A DNA stretch of 35,088 nt, taken from assembly GCA_000969725.1 (NCBI GenBank), contig JXSR01S022892.1; one strand, given 5' to 3'. The translations under genes were made by a program, and so were the position numbers. Positions 25,057 to 35,088 of the stretch are shown here, piece after piece. The stretch is from Ophiothrix spiculata. Its lineage: Eukaryota > Echinodermata > Ophiuroidea > Amphilepidida > Ophiotrichidae. Each line of letters opens with the position of its first letter. Position 1 is the stretch's first letter. The notes under the pieces were generated by a model. It saw nothing but the letters and a program-made list of their open reading frames with translations, ran no database searches and was not told the origin of the DNA.

Positions 25057-27030
25057 TACTCATAGGTCCTGTCAGTCACCAATGAAAAATATTTTTTGGC
25101 CATTGCGCTATTCGTGGTTGCCATTAATGACATACATGTCACAGTATGTCACAAGTTCACACTTTTAGAGGAAAAACCCCGTAAAATAATAAGATGCGGA
25201 CAATCTGTATGCAAATATATGTAATGTGCGATTCCAGAGTTACGTTGGGACCAAAAAACACTGTTAAATGGCTTCAGAACCTAGCATAGACTTTCTATCC
25301 ATAAGTTTGTTGTTGAGAATAGACCTAACCCCGGGGGGAAGGGGGGGGGGTTAAGACATGTAGGTTTTTAAAAATCATTTTTATGTATAATTGTGTTTAA
25401 TTACATTAATTACAATTTTGTTAACTGAAGCCTTCGTACTTTATTGAGATATTTTACAAAAGATTTCAACAGTGCTAGTGTATATCTGGTAAGCAGTACA
25501 GTTGCAGAATTTACGTGGATTAGTTTGCAAAAAAGAAAAACTTATTTCTGCACTCTATTTTCAGTTTAGAGGGTGTTCTATAAATCTTCATCGTGATTTT
25601 TCGCTCATCTTGCATGGCACATTTCATCTTTAGAATATATACAGAATTACATTGACAGAAATATCTAATATAGGATTACATTGACAAAAACACCCAAGAA
25701 TACAGACATACATCTTTAGTAATGTTTCAAGTGTGTTTGTTCTTTATTAATTACATTCTTTTGGCTGACATACATATCAACAAATAAATATTATGTACAG
25801 TGTACTTTGAAAGACGCATACGGTACTATTTAATTCAGCGCAGTTTAATCAAACGTTCTGCATTCAAAAGACAAAGTCCCGGGGGACACATATAAATTGA
25901 AGTACACTTGTGTGAACAAACGTTTTCATAAAACCCCTCAAGTTTCAGCTCTCCTTGGAAAAAGTGCCCCTAAACAAGGATTTTATCGTAGTTTAACCTA
26001 AAATCTTACGTCCTGATTGTTGGGTTAGTTTCGTCATTGGCTTATTATGTAAAATACCCTCTTTTTTTTGTTTAAAATCAGTATTTTTGTTTTCAAAAAC
26101 ACCTCTAAATATCGGATCAGTGATTTCTGTGTTGCTCAGAAAAAATTACCTCTTTTTCCATTTTTTGTTCACACATGTAGGGTATTATACACTCTGCTTT
26201 AGCTGAGAGGTCCCCTTGGGACAAAGTGTTTTTCTGATCTTGCCCTTCACATCAACAGAGTAAATTTTGATTTGTTCCGATAGACATATACATTCATTTA
26301 TGACGTAATTCAATCAATACTTCCATATTCAAACAGCATTCACATGGTATCTTGCCTTTCCCCGCTTTCAAGCGTCAATATTAGGCTTACGTGAGGAAAT
26401 AATATAGAGAGATAACATTGCAAAGTACTGTTGACGATGATTTTGACCTTGAACTACTAATTGCAAATAGTGTAAAAACTTTCTTGGACAGGAAAGAAAG
26501 AAAAATGAACTTAAGTAAAAAAGTTTACTGTTGACGTTTATTTTGATCTGACGCTTCATTTTACATGTAAATGGTGTGATTAAAACAAAGATAATGCCTA
26601 CCATACAAAATTTGAAAAATGTTTGTTCCTCTAATAATGTACTGTATAAGTGCAACTCGTTCAATGAAAAGTTTTTATTATTTCATTTCAATTTGAAAAA
26701 GACTGCCATTTTGTTACATTAGTTTTCAGTGTCATCCTAAATCTGTTATGGTGAACCTAGATATAAGAGATCCCGTTTGAGACTGGCGAGTGTTAAACTC
26801 AATATTGTGGGTTGAGCACCAAGACCAAATCTGCGTAACATAATCTCAAGATCAAAACAATTTAAGGCTAGGTGTTTTTTTTTCAAGATGAATGATCTAA
26901 TTAAATCATTCATGTTGAAAGTTCCATTCAAGCCATTTTGTTCTTTCCATATGATGTCAAGAGTTGAGCACCACTAGTCCGTATCCGCGAAACACAATCC
27001 CAAGATCAAACTAGAGCTACTGTGCCCTTT
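25057..27030. other. Non-coding region, nothing firm
   Basis: AT-rich sequence with a G-run (about 25331-25351) and AATAAA words near 25783. Two diverged direct copies containing GTTGAGCACCA and TC(C/T)CAAGATCAAA lie at about 26815 and 26965, which may be a small local duplication. No exon, RNA gene or complete element is supported. Confidence 0.5.
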
Positions 27031-27036
27031 GCCAAG

Positions 27037-28024
27037 GGCACGAGGGAAGTTACGTGGGGGAATCTTTTGATTTTCCAAGTCAAGCGGAGCATAAATCGCT
27101 GGTCCAAGATGAACAATTTGACACTTTAACCTTTGAAATCGAAAAAGTTGAAAATTTGACCTTTATTTTGACCTTTGACCCCCATGGAAAGGTCAGACGA
27201 TAGGGTCATCATGGACACATTTGATCGCTGGTCCAAGAGAAACAATATGACACCTTAGGCTTTGAAATTAGTCAAAGTTGATAATTTGACCTTTCCAATG
27301 ACTTTTGTTTTGACCTTTGACCCCAAGAAAGGGTCGGATGATGGGGTCACTGTTGACACTTTTGATCACTGGTCAAAGACGAACAATTTGACACCTTAAA
27401 CGTTGAAATCGGTCAAAGTTGAAAATTTGACCTTTGTTATGACCTTTGACCCCCAGGGAAAGGCCGGACAACAGGGTCATTATTGACACTTTTGGTCGCT
27501 GGTCCAAGACAAACAATTTGACACCTTAATCTTTGAAATCGGACAAAGTTGAAACTTTGACCTTCCTTATGACCTCCAAGAAAAGGTCAGACGACGGGGT
27601 CACCATGGACACTTTTGATCGCTGTTCCAAGACGAACAATTTGACACCTTAACCTTTGAAATCGGACAAAGTTGATAATTTGACTTCTCCATTGACCTTT
27701 CTTTTGACCTTTGACCACCAAGGAATGGTCGGACGACGAGATCACCGTTGACACTTTTGATCGTTGGTCAAAGATGAATAATTTGACACCTCAAACGTTG
27801 AAATCGGACAAAGTTGAACATTTGACCCATCTGGGTCACCCTTGAGGTCACGAAAAGTGATAACTTTTTTAGCTTGTCACCCATAGATGCTTGTGACCAA
27901 GTTTGGTCGAAATCCGATTCATCGTTTTTGAGTTGAAACCGTTGCCAGAAAGAAAGAAACAAAGAAAGAAAGAAAGAAAGAAATGGCAAGAAACCAATAA
28001 GTTACGTGGTAACCACGTAACTTA
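27037..28024. mobile_element. Repeat element with a roughly 140-bp tandem array and (GAAA)n end
   Basis: GATCGCTGGTCCAAGA-type words recur near 27095, 27225, 27365, 27507, 27617 and 27760. Each is followed by AACAATTTGACACCTTAA, GAAATCGG and TTTGACC-rich sequence. The block closes with TGACCAAGTTTGGTCGAAAT and a (GAAA)n run (about 27947-27982). AGTTACGTGG at the left (27050) and CCACGTAACTT at the right (28013) are inverted, so the whole may be one element. Class not assigned. Confidence 0.7.
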
Positions 28025-29863
28025 AAGATGTCAAGACCAGATAGGACAAACTCTAAAAAAAGCTAACTATAAAGGTCAAGACTCTTTACCAAGTGCAAAC
28101 AACAGGTTACGCTATATATTTGCCTTTGTTCGTCTGATACCCCGGCGCGCGTCTCATTACGGTATGGTGTTTATTACCGCCGTATTTATTTCAGTGCGCA
28201 ATACCGAGGCACGAATGAGCATAATTCAACTTTCCATTTTGATCACAGCAACATGTTGCGAACCTGATGTATTTTGTCGCAAAAGCTCATCGCTATCGTA
28301 ATTATGAAAACAACCTCTGCTACAGTGCGACAATCAACTGTGATTCGCGACGTTCACCCTATTAAAGTGGCGTTGATTCACCGCGACTTGAAGATTCTAA
28401 ACAGCTTTAGACTTTTTCTCAAAATCTATTCAATGATCTTCAAAACGGTAAGGTTACAGATTGGTTCCACCAAATTACGTACCAGCATCGTTATTATACG
28501 GAATTCGGTCAACAAGATACTACAGAGAAAATAATACACAGTGTGCGTCAAATTCATTGAAGTGGGTCCATTTTGTCTCAGTATAGTGATTCGCTACATG
28601 GCTGAAGTGAGTTATTGCAGAGACAAGTTTATTCACTTAGACGAATTTGACGCACCATTTTAAGTGAATTTGACGTTTTCTTTGTAGTTAGACAATTTTA
28701 AATTGTTCTCAAGTGCAATAAAGCTGACAAAATATTCATACACTAGTACTTCAAGCAACATTTGACACCTATTTGCCAACAATTTGTAGTACCTTAAACC
28801 AAAACGAAACAAATTGGCGTAAGCTTAAGACTCGGTCAAACATCAACGTATTTAGACCAACGAACGCCTTCCATACAAACGTTTTATATAGTGAACGTAT
28901 GCCTAACAGACACCACCGTGTTAATAACGAATTGAACGTAAGCCTAACGGATACAACCGTCAAGATGGATAAAGAATTGAACGTTCTTACGATCGAACAA
29001 CAATTATGAAACAAAAACGTTTAGATTAAGGGTACGTTTGGCTCCATACGTTAATGTGTAAAAGAGTCGTCAACAATCATGTTAAACTGGTTTTGGAGTG
29101 ACAAAGTAGCTGCCTGCGGGTCGATAAGCCTGATGATGACGTCGCAAATACTTTCGGAAATCCACATTGGAGTTGAAAAAAGAAAGATCTACGCGAGCAA
29201 CATGCGAGCCACTGAACAGCAAGTCAGCCGATACGATTACTGAGGCTATCTATACGGGGGCGCAGATCAAGATCAATCTACATCTTCGTAAGTCGCTCTG
29301 CATCTAGACTCAGGCTATTTGTAAATTCGAATCTGACACGCTTAGCTTCCTTCAAAGTGATGTACGGACTCTGGATTTAAGATCTGGGTCTCGAAGATGC
29401 GCATTGATTTCGATCCGCTAGGCTCTCGTGTAGACAGCCCTGCTAAAGCGTAAGATAATTAGGATGATATGTGTGAAGATTAAATCAGTTTACTGGACTT
29501 ACTTGTTTAGAGCAAACTACGTTTCATGTTACCCCTGTAACACTTCGTCAGGTTTTGACCCGCTGGATTGGTCACGTGACAGACGACTCGGGATGGATTT
29601 GATAGCCTCGTAATTAATTAATAATTAGGATGACATGACTTTGTAAATGAGAAATAATTGCTGAACTTTAAATTCATTAGTAGGTTTCATATTAGAACTC
29701 ATCGAGGCACAAACAGGACTCAATGGTTTGGAAAAAAGGCTCTTTTGAATTATGACAGGACAGTCGTAAGTTTATCATGTTTATAGTGTGCTAGAGGCAT
29801 AAGTGTTCAACTTTTAAGAATGCAGATTTTACGACGTGTATATTTGAAAAACAAATGACAATC
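28025..29863. other. Intergenic region with small foldbacks
   Basis: No convincing exon. At 28543-28655 a small inverted repeat (GTGCGTCAAATTC / GAATTTGACGCAC) occurs. At about 28830-29010, sequence rich in GAACGTA and CCTAACGGATAC is, in reverse complement, similar to the 1750-1870 interior of the foldback cluster in intron 1. The rest is unremarkable. It separates two convergent genes and should hold both 3' ends. Confidence 0.5.
28543..28655. repeat. Small foldback, 113 bp
   Basis: GTGCGTCAAATTCATTGAAGTG at the left and CACTTAGACGAATTTGACGCAC at the right form inverted ends with a few mismatches. No clear target duplication. Probably a short MITE remnant. Confidence 0.6.
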
Positions 29864-31087
29864 TCATAAATACGTTGTGCTTCCTCCAGCTGGTAGCGGC
29901 CACGCCATCTTTTTGTCCCCATTTGCGTCCCTATCGAAACTTTTATACGGTGAAATTGGCCTAGCAGTAGGCACACTGTTGCCATTCATTTCCATGCTTC
30001 CGGGTGCGATTCCTACATGGTTTTTGCGAGCAAATCTGGACGAACTAGTAATGGCGTATGTGTTGCTACGATAGCACCTCATGGTAGACATGCAGAAGAC
30101 CTCTTTACAACCACGCCGAAAATTCGAGTTGTAATACGAATATATTAACGGATTTGAAGCGCTTGACGCAAAAGCTATCCATACGCAAGCAATATAAATA
30201 GTTGGATCCGCATAGTAAGGTCTAGTGCTAGTATAAACCAATTGCGCAATAAAAAATGGCGTCCATGATAAAAAGTACACGCCTGTTACAATCATAAGCA
30301 TTTTGGCTGTTTTGACTTTAGTTCGAGGCACTGCATTCATTGTTCGCTGTACTGTTCTTCCACTTACACCAACGTTCCAAATATGACGGATTATCTTAGC
30401 GTAGATAAACACTATTAATATGGACGGGAGGAGATACTCAATTAACACTATAAACGCTGTATATACGATGCCAGCTGCATCGTGGTTAATAAACGTATCA
30501 CAGAATGAAGTCTCGTATGGAAGAGATACATTAAAAAAATAAAACGACGGGCAAGACAAGACTATAGATATAATCCAGCTGGTGCCAATCATTCGTTTAG
30601 CTTTTCCTCTTGTTATTTTAAAACTAAGCGGGTAAATAATGGTATAGAACCTGTCGACTCCGATGGCAAGTAACACATATACTGTAGCACCGGGTGCCAT
30701 ATATTGTAAAAATCGGACGAATCTGCAGATAAAGTCTCCAAAAGGCCATTCTTGTGCTACCACACGCCCAAGTATAAAGGGCATGCAAAGTAAGGCCATA
30801 CATAGATCTGCAAAACTAAGTGACACCACAAAATAATTGGTGGTACTTTGAAGTCGTCTGCTTCGGTGCACAACTAATATAACCAACACATTTCCAAATA
30901 TGGATAAAAGCCATAATAAACTGGCGGTAAAAATTTCCAACGCAATTTGCCAGTTTGGTCTTGTAATTACTACTTGTAATGGACTTGTATTTAAGGTAAC
31001 TGTTATGTTGACTGTTGTAGACACAAATGAAGGATCAATGAACATTCCAGACACTGTACTTGTACTGGATAAAGTCACTGATGTCAT
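29864..31087 (-). CDS. GPR19: GPR19-like class A G-protein-coupled receptor, intronless
   Basis: 407 residues, complete, one exon. TM1 about 49-73 with GN (65-66); TM2 with LSFAD (Asp94); TM3 ends DRF (145-147) in place of DRY; TM4 Trp171; TM5 with Pro221; TM6 SWTP (274-277); TM7 NPLIY (312-316). Cys121 and Cys196 should form the extracellular disulfide. Sequons at Asn27, Asn33 and Asn186. STTNYFVVSL, VDRFYTIIYPLSFK and above all the tail CMSTMRCYRSNTYAITSSSR and the end KKMAWP match my recollection of vertebrate GPR19. This orphan receptor couples to G proteins at the plasma membrane; its ligand is debated. The start ATG has A at -3. Convergent with the Calx-beta gene, with no evident functional link. 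Confidence 0.95.
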   Translation of the reverse strand: MTSVTLSSTSTVSGMFIDPSFVSTTVNITVTLNTSPLQVVITRPNWQIALEIFTASLLWLLSIFGNVLVILVVHRSRRLQSTTNYFVVSLSFADLCMALLCMPFILGRVVAQEWPFGDFICRFVRFLQYMAPGATVYVLLAIGVDRFYTIIYPLSFKITRGKAKRMIGTSWIISIVLSCPSFYFFNVSLPYETSFCDTFINHDAAGIVYTAFIVLIEYLLPSILIVFIYAKIIRHIWNVGVSGRTVQRTMNAVPRTKVKTAKMLMIVTGVYFLSWTPFFIAQLVYTSTRPYYADPTIYIACVWIAFASSASNPLIYSYYNSNFRRGCKEVFCMSTMRCYRSNTYAITSSSRFARKNHVGIAPGSMEMNGNSVPTARPISPYKSFDRDANGDKKMAWPLPAGGSTTYL

Positions 31088-32771
31088 GATGACGTAACTG
31101 CAGCCTGACTTGCTGTATTTGGGCAGAATAGGTAAAGAAGATCAAAGGATTACTAATACATCCCGAAACTGTTCTCCCTCCTGCACCCGATGACGTCATA
31201 CGTGATGTCACCGATGATGTAGCTCCAAGGTCATAGAACTCCATGAACATTGTTGGTAGTGTTTCATGTTTTATTTATGTTCTCTTTTAATGGTTGGTTT
31301 TAACAAGGTTCAGTCAATTTACCATGATGAGTCTGCAACAAAGAGAATATAAAAGAAGAAATTTACTCTTTAAAAGTATACAAAAACATTATTATTTTAT
31401 TGTCACGTTAAATGCCTATTACTATTGTACAACTAGACAGGTTCTCGGATTTTACATCTTAATTTTAAATTATATCACTTAAGGACGGTCGCGGTGATCA
31501 GTTCCTACCTATAGATTTTTTTATTTTTTCCTAGTTAATAGATTATAGTCTAAACTTCAAAATTCAGCAATAAAAAAGTGGGGGATGGTCATATATTATA
31601 TGATGACGTCATTTTCCTTTATATTGACGATAACTTGAAAACTCGAGCGTTAGGTTAATTAACGTAATTCACATTTTTTCAGTTCAATGTTATAAAACCA
31701 AATTCCACATATACCCGGCGATGAAAATTTTATTTTAGATTTTACACCATGTAATTTTATCTCCAGCTATTTTATTATAATTGTCACTTTGAATGCTCAT
31801 TATATAACTAGACATGTGCACATATTTGATGTTGCAAAAGACAATTACTTTTTTTTTTGACAGGAATAGGCAGTAACAATGACGTTAGATGTGTATACCA
31901 CAAAATCAATTTGATTTTTTGACCTTCAAAAATGCTATATAGATGACTTTTCACTAAAATATCATTAGTTTTCATGTCGTATGTGCCAGACGTCAGCAAC
32001 AAGGAATCGTAGACTGACCTCTGTTATACCGGTACGTCATGCGCCCCTGACGTGTAAAACCGTTAGCCTTGGGCTACAAAAAGTACAAAACTTTCCCCAG
32101 TAAATTCCGTTATTTTACTGAATTTTTTACATTGTATAGTTTAAATATTGTAATCATGACAAAATATTGCCTGTTCTTAGATGTGTTTTGTTATGACATC
32201 ATAAGAGTGACGTTACTGGATGCTTCATCTTGTTGTTGTTTACTTCTATTTGCTTAATTGCTACTTGTTTTTCTACCTTTTATGAGCCACCTAATTGCAT
32301 CATGAAACCAAACAACGTGATTTTATCTCGAAGTTTTAATTAAAAATGCTAAAATGACCGATAGTTTGGTTTATATTTGTTTACAAAAATAAAACAACTC
32401 TTAACCTTTGATTGATATAGTACTAGTAGGGGAGGGTGGGTGAGTTGGTCCAACTTGTGTTTCTGCTCACGTGAGCTCGGGAGATGTCAGATTTTACTGA
32501 GTCATGCATAAAGCATAAAATTTACCATGAAATATACAAGACCGAGCGCATCTCTTTGTGTGAGTTACCATTAAAACGGGTTTTTGACTTAGTAAACTTT
32601 TTAGCAAATGTAAGTTTATACCATACTTCACTGGTTCAAATTATTATTATTGATTTCAAGGTGTGGTACTCGTCCAACATATCATGTGATAAAATCCTCT
32701 TTATTCTTTGTTTTGAAGATGTACCTTTTGAACTTTAAAACTATAAGTCTTTTAGGATCAAAATATACGTA

Positions 32772-33016
32772 CGATGACTCACCCGAAAAGGGGGACTTTG
32801 CGACAGAAAACTTTTCAAGGTACAGGTGAAAATAGGCAGCAAAACATATGGAAAATAATAAGAATTTCCAGCGGATTTTCTGTTGTAAAATCTGATCGCA
32901 TTGATCAATTTCAACAAGTAAGGTGTCATTTAAAAGCTTAATTTGTTTTGCAACAGATGAAATGAAAACAATCAAAATTGATATCTTCTTCAAAGTCACC
33001 CCTTTCGGGGTGAGCC
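32772..33016. repeat. Foldback of about 245 bp
   Basis: ACTCACCCGAAAAGGGGGAC at the left and CACCCCTTTCGGGGTGAGCC at the right are inverted, continuing as GACTTTG / CAAAGTC. Arms of about 25 bp. The word GGGTGAGTTGG also occurs singly at about 32436-32447. Likely a MITE remnant; target duplication not seen. Confidence 0.6.
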
Positions 33017-33286
33017 AACACATATAACAATTTTGATCATGCGATTGCGTAAATGTTGAAGCCGTTGTTCCAGCCAAAACAACTATCTGATAATCAACTA
33101 CATAAATCATCCATAAGACATTAATCTTTCTATATCTAATGTGTAATATTCTTATTCTTAAGAGGTGAAGATAGCACAGTAAGCCACGACGTATCTTTTT
33201 AAGACATCGATCTTGTTTGATTTTATTATGGCATTTCATCCTTGAAGGAATTGTTTTGTATGCAGCACACTCTCTTATTATTATTA

Positions 33287-34965
33287 ACATTTGGTGTGTT
33301 TGATACTGTTTCGAAGTGCCTCCAATCCATTTTGCACATAAAAATGTATTTGGCGGCCATTTTGGATTTCAATATAGGCTCCATATTGGATTTGAAACAT
33401 AATAACACCCTTATATGGAAAGAAATACTCCTAATATTACCCGCATAGCCATTTCCTGTCGATTATTCTGAACATTTGGTGTTTTTGATACTGTTTTGAA
33501 GTCCCCCTAACTCATTTTTTCACATAAAAGCATATATTGATGGCCATTTTTGATCTCAGAATAGGCGCCATTTTGATTTTATACAAGCCAACAATATTAA
33601 TAGTGGCAAATGATATTTTTGTAAGTGTAAATGTTATTTCCTTTTATTTTTAGGATATTAGGCATTTTAACAGCTGATTTGGTCGATTTTAATGAACATC
33701 GGCTATGGAGGCCATTTCGAATTTTCAAATATGCATATGACAACATTTTGAGTCGGAAGATGTATGGAAAGCGTTCGTCGGATGTATTTTATAGCTCCAG
33801 AAGCTATTTTCGAATTATAATTTTGAACATAAAGGCCCGTATTCCAGAAAGATATTTAGCTAAACCATTGCTTAAATGGGCATCAACTGTCCAGGAATGA
33901 TATGCATCATTACAGCTTTCAAGCAGAACAGTTCAATGAGTCGTGCTGTTGACGAGAAATAAAACCTTGATTTAGCTTAACACCTTTCTGGAATACGGGC
34001 CAAAGTGTTTAACAAGATACTGTTAGGCCATTATTTAATGAAAATGTAGTATAACTTATAAGTCATAGGCATGTTTTTTTTTTAATTATCATTGTTGAGG
34101 GTCATGTATGTTCAATTTAATTATACACGTAATTGTGCAAATGGTATACATATTTTCACAATCACCGGTCTATTCAAATAATTTAATGTTGACTTTAACA
34201 TATTTGAAAATCAACTTTATCACATTTGGATATTTATTGACCATAGTTTTTTAATTGAAATTAATGGGGAAAAAAACATGATGAAAATTGTCCGTGTAGA
34301 AATTGTCTGAATGTGTCTGACAGAAATTGTTTGTTGGTTATTTTAAAAAGCGAAAAACAATCAAACTGATATATTTGAACAAACCTTATTATACCATACC
34401 CTGGCTTGGTTTTTTTACTCGGTTTCAATGGGCCACATACAGTTTTTCCTGAGCACTTTAAAGTTTGAAAGAGTGATTCTCGGCATGTGAATGTAACATG
34501 ATAAAACTCATAACAAACTAAGGATTTAAAATATAACTATAATATCAATTGACGAGAAACGTTTTTGTTGTACATGTAACACTCAGAGACATTAGATATA
34601 CCATTTTAATGTAGGTAAACCCCAAATTTGAACTTAAAAATATAATTTCAGGCGCCATTTTGGATTTAAAACATGTGTAAACTATAATTAGGAAGACATG
34701 TTCATGATGTATACTTTCAAGGCTATTTTACACTTACTTTTTTCCGTAACATCTTGCACTTAACACCTTTATGGCAGTCATTTTGTAAATAAAAATGGTA
34801 TCAAAGCGCCATCATACATGACAATATGTGAACATGGTACATTTCCGTGTACTTTGGACAAAATAGTAATACTTAGACAAGCAAATGTTATTTTTAATAC
34901 GATATTCTCCTTGTATATCACTTTATGACTAACAGATATGGTAAATTTGGCGGCCATTTTGAAAA
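33287..34965. repeat. Degenerate repeats with GGCGGCCATTTT, 185-bp period at left end
   Basis: ACATTTGGTGTGTTTGATAC begins at 33287 and a close copy at 33472 (185 bp apart). Both are followed by a CACATAAAA word, a GGC(G/C)GCCATTTT-type word and a second GGC(G)CCAT word. Further single copies of GGCGCCATTTTGGATTTAAA and GGCGGCCATTTTGAAAA occur to 34.97 kb. Inverse-orientation relatives lie at 2.94-3.3 kb. Confidence 0.65.
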
Positions 34966-35088
34966 AAAAAACAGGCTAAGTGCCTTCCTACGTGTCTAAA
35001 ATTTTGACAACATTGCTTTTTATACTCCTTAGGACCCACTTTAGATGTCTAGACAGGTGTCTTGCTTTCTTTACGAAATGCTCACGGC

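Larger units (their letters stand above)
31088..35088. other. Gene-free right flank: GPR19 upstream region and AT-rich repeats
   Basis: 31088-31260 is the likely 5' leader of the receptor gene. On the minus strand an ATG at 31250 opens a short frame overlapping the receptor start in another frame. The rest is AT-rich with no convincing exon. A 202-codon minus-strand frame at 32682-33290 overlaps a foldback and shows no recognisable domain. Repeats are listed separately. Confidence 0.55.

Noticed and set aside
27037..28024. CRISPR-like array suggested by regular spacing
   Set aside because: The units are diverged tandem repeats without unique spacers, in an animal genome.
28274..28534. 86-codon plus-strand frame as a possible last exon of the Calx-beta gene
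   Set aside because: Basic, low-complexity composition and no phase-1 acceptor that I can defend.
29130..29160. CTGATGA followed by GAAA, resembling a hammerhead ribozyme core
   Set aside because: The segment between them does not fold into a convincing helix II and the outer strands do not pair as helix I, so I regard it as chance.
32682..33290. 202-codon minus-strand open frame
   Set aside because: It overlaps a foldback, shows no domain, signal peptide or splice support, and its composition follows the AT-rich background.

Overview
The window is animal nuclear DNA: AT-rich, with spliced exons (GTAAGT donors, pyrimidine-rich tracts before CAG/TAG acceptors), long introns and many foldback DNA transposons and LINE remnants. 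The octamer TAGGCCTA is over-represented and the right-hand gene is a GPR19-type receptor. I infer a marine invertebrate deuterostome (hemichordate, echinoderm or lancelet); the sequence alone does not settle which.

Left and centre (about 0.7-24.5 kb, + strand): one large secreted or surface protein gene, reconstructed here from 30 exons. Exon 1 (732-807) encodes a signal peptide. Exon 2 (4477-4929) encodes an unrecognised Trp/Tyr-rich domain of about 150 residues. It is followed by 14 Calx-beta-like domains, each split over a short exon A (about 35 residues) and a longer exon B (about 78 residues). Every splice junction is phase 1, so all internal exons are symmetric 1-1 exons. The 30 exons give about 5.3 kb of open coding sequence (about 1,766 codons). 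The C-terminal exon is not resolved. Domains 3-11 are almost identical, introns included. The homogenised block runs from exon B of domain 2 to exon A of domain 12, so the DNA unit that amplified is B-intron-A, half a domain out of register with the protein domain. A 520-base assembly gap lies in one of the array introns.

The array introns carry several foldback elements with recognisable target-site duplications. The near-identical sister introns serve as empty-site controls, so insertions can be placed relative to the exon duplications.

Right side: 24.5-29.8 kb is non-coding and repeat-rich (a roughly 140-bp tandem array at 27.1-27.95 kb and small foldbacks). At 29864-31087 on the minus strand lies a complete, apparently intronless GPR19-like rhodopsin-class GPCR gene, convergent with the Calx-beta gene. 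From 31.1 kb to the end I see no gene, only AT-rich DNA, a small foldback and degenerate repeats carrying GGCGGCCATTTT. The same word occurs in opposite orientation at 2.9-3.3 kb.
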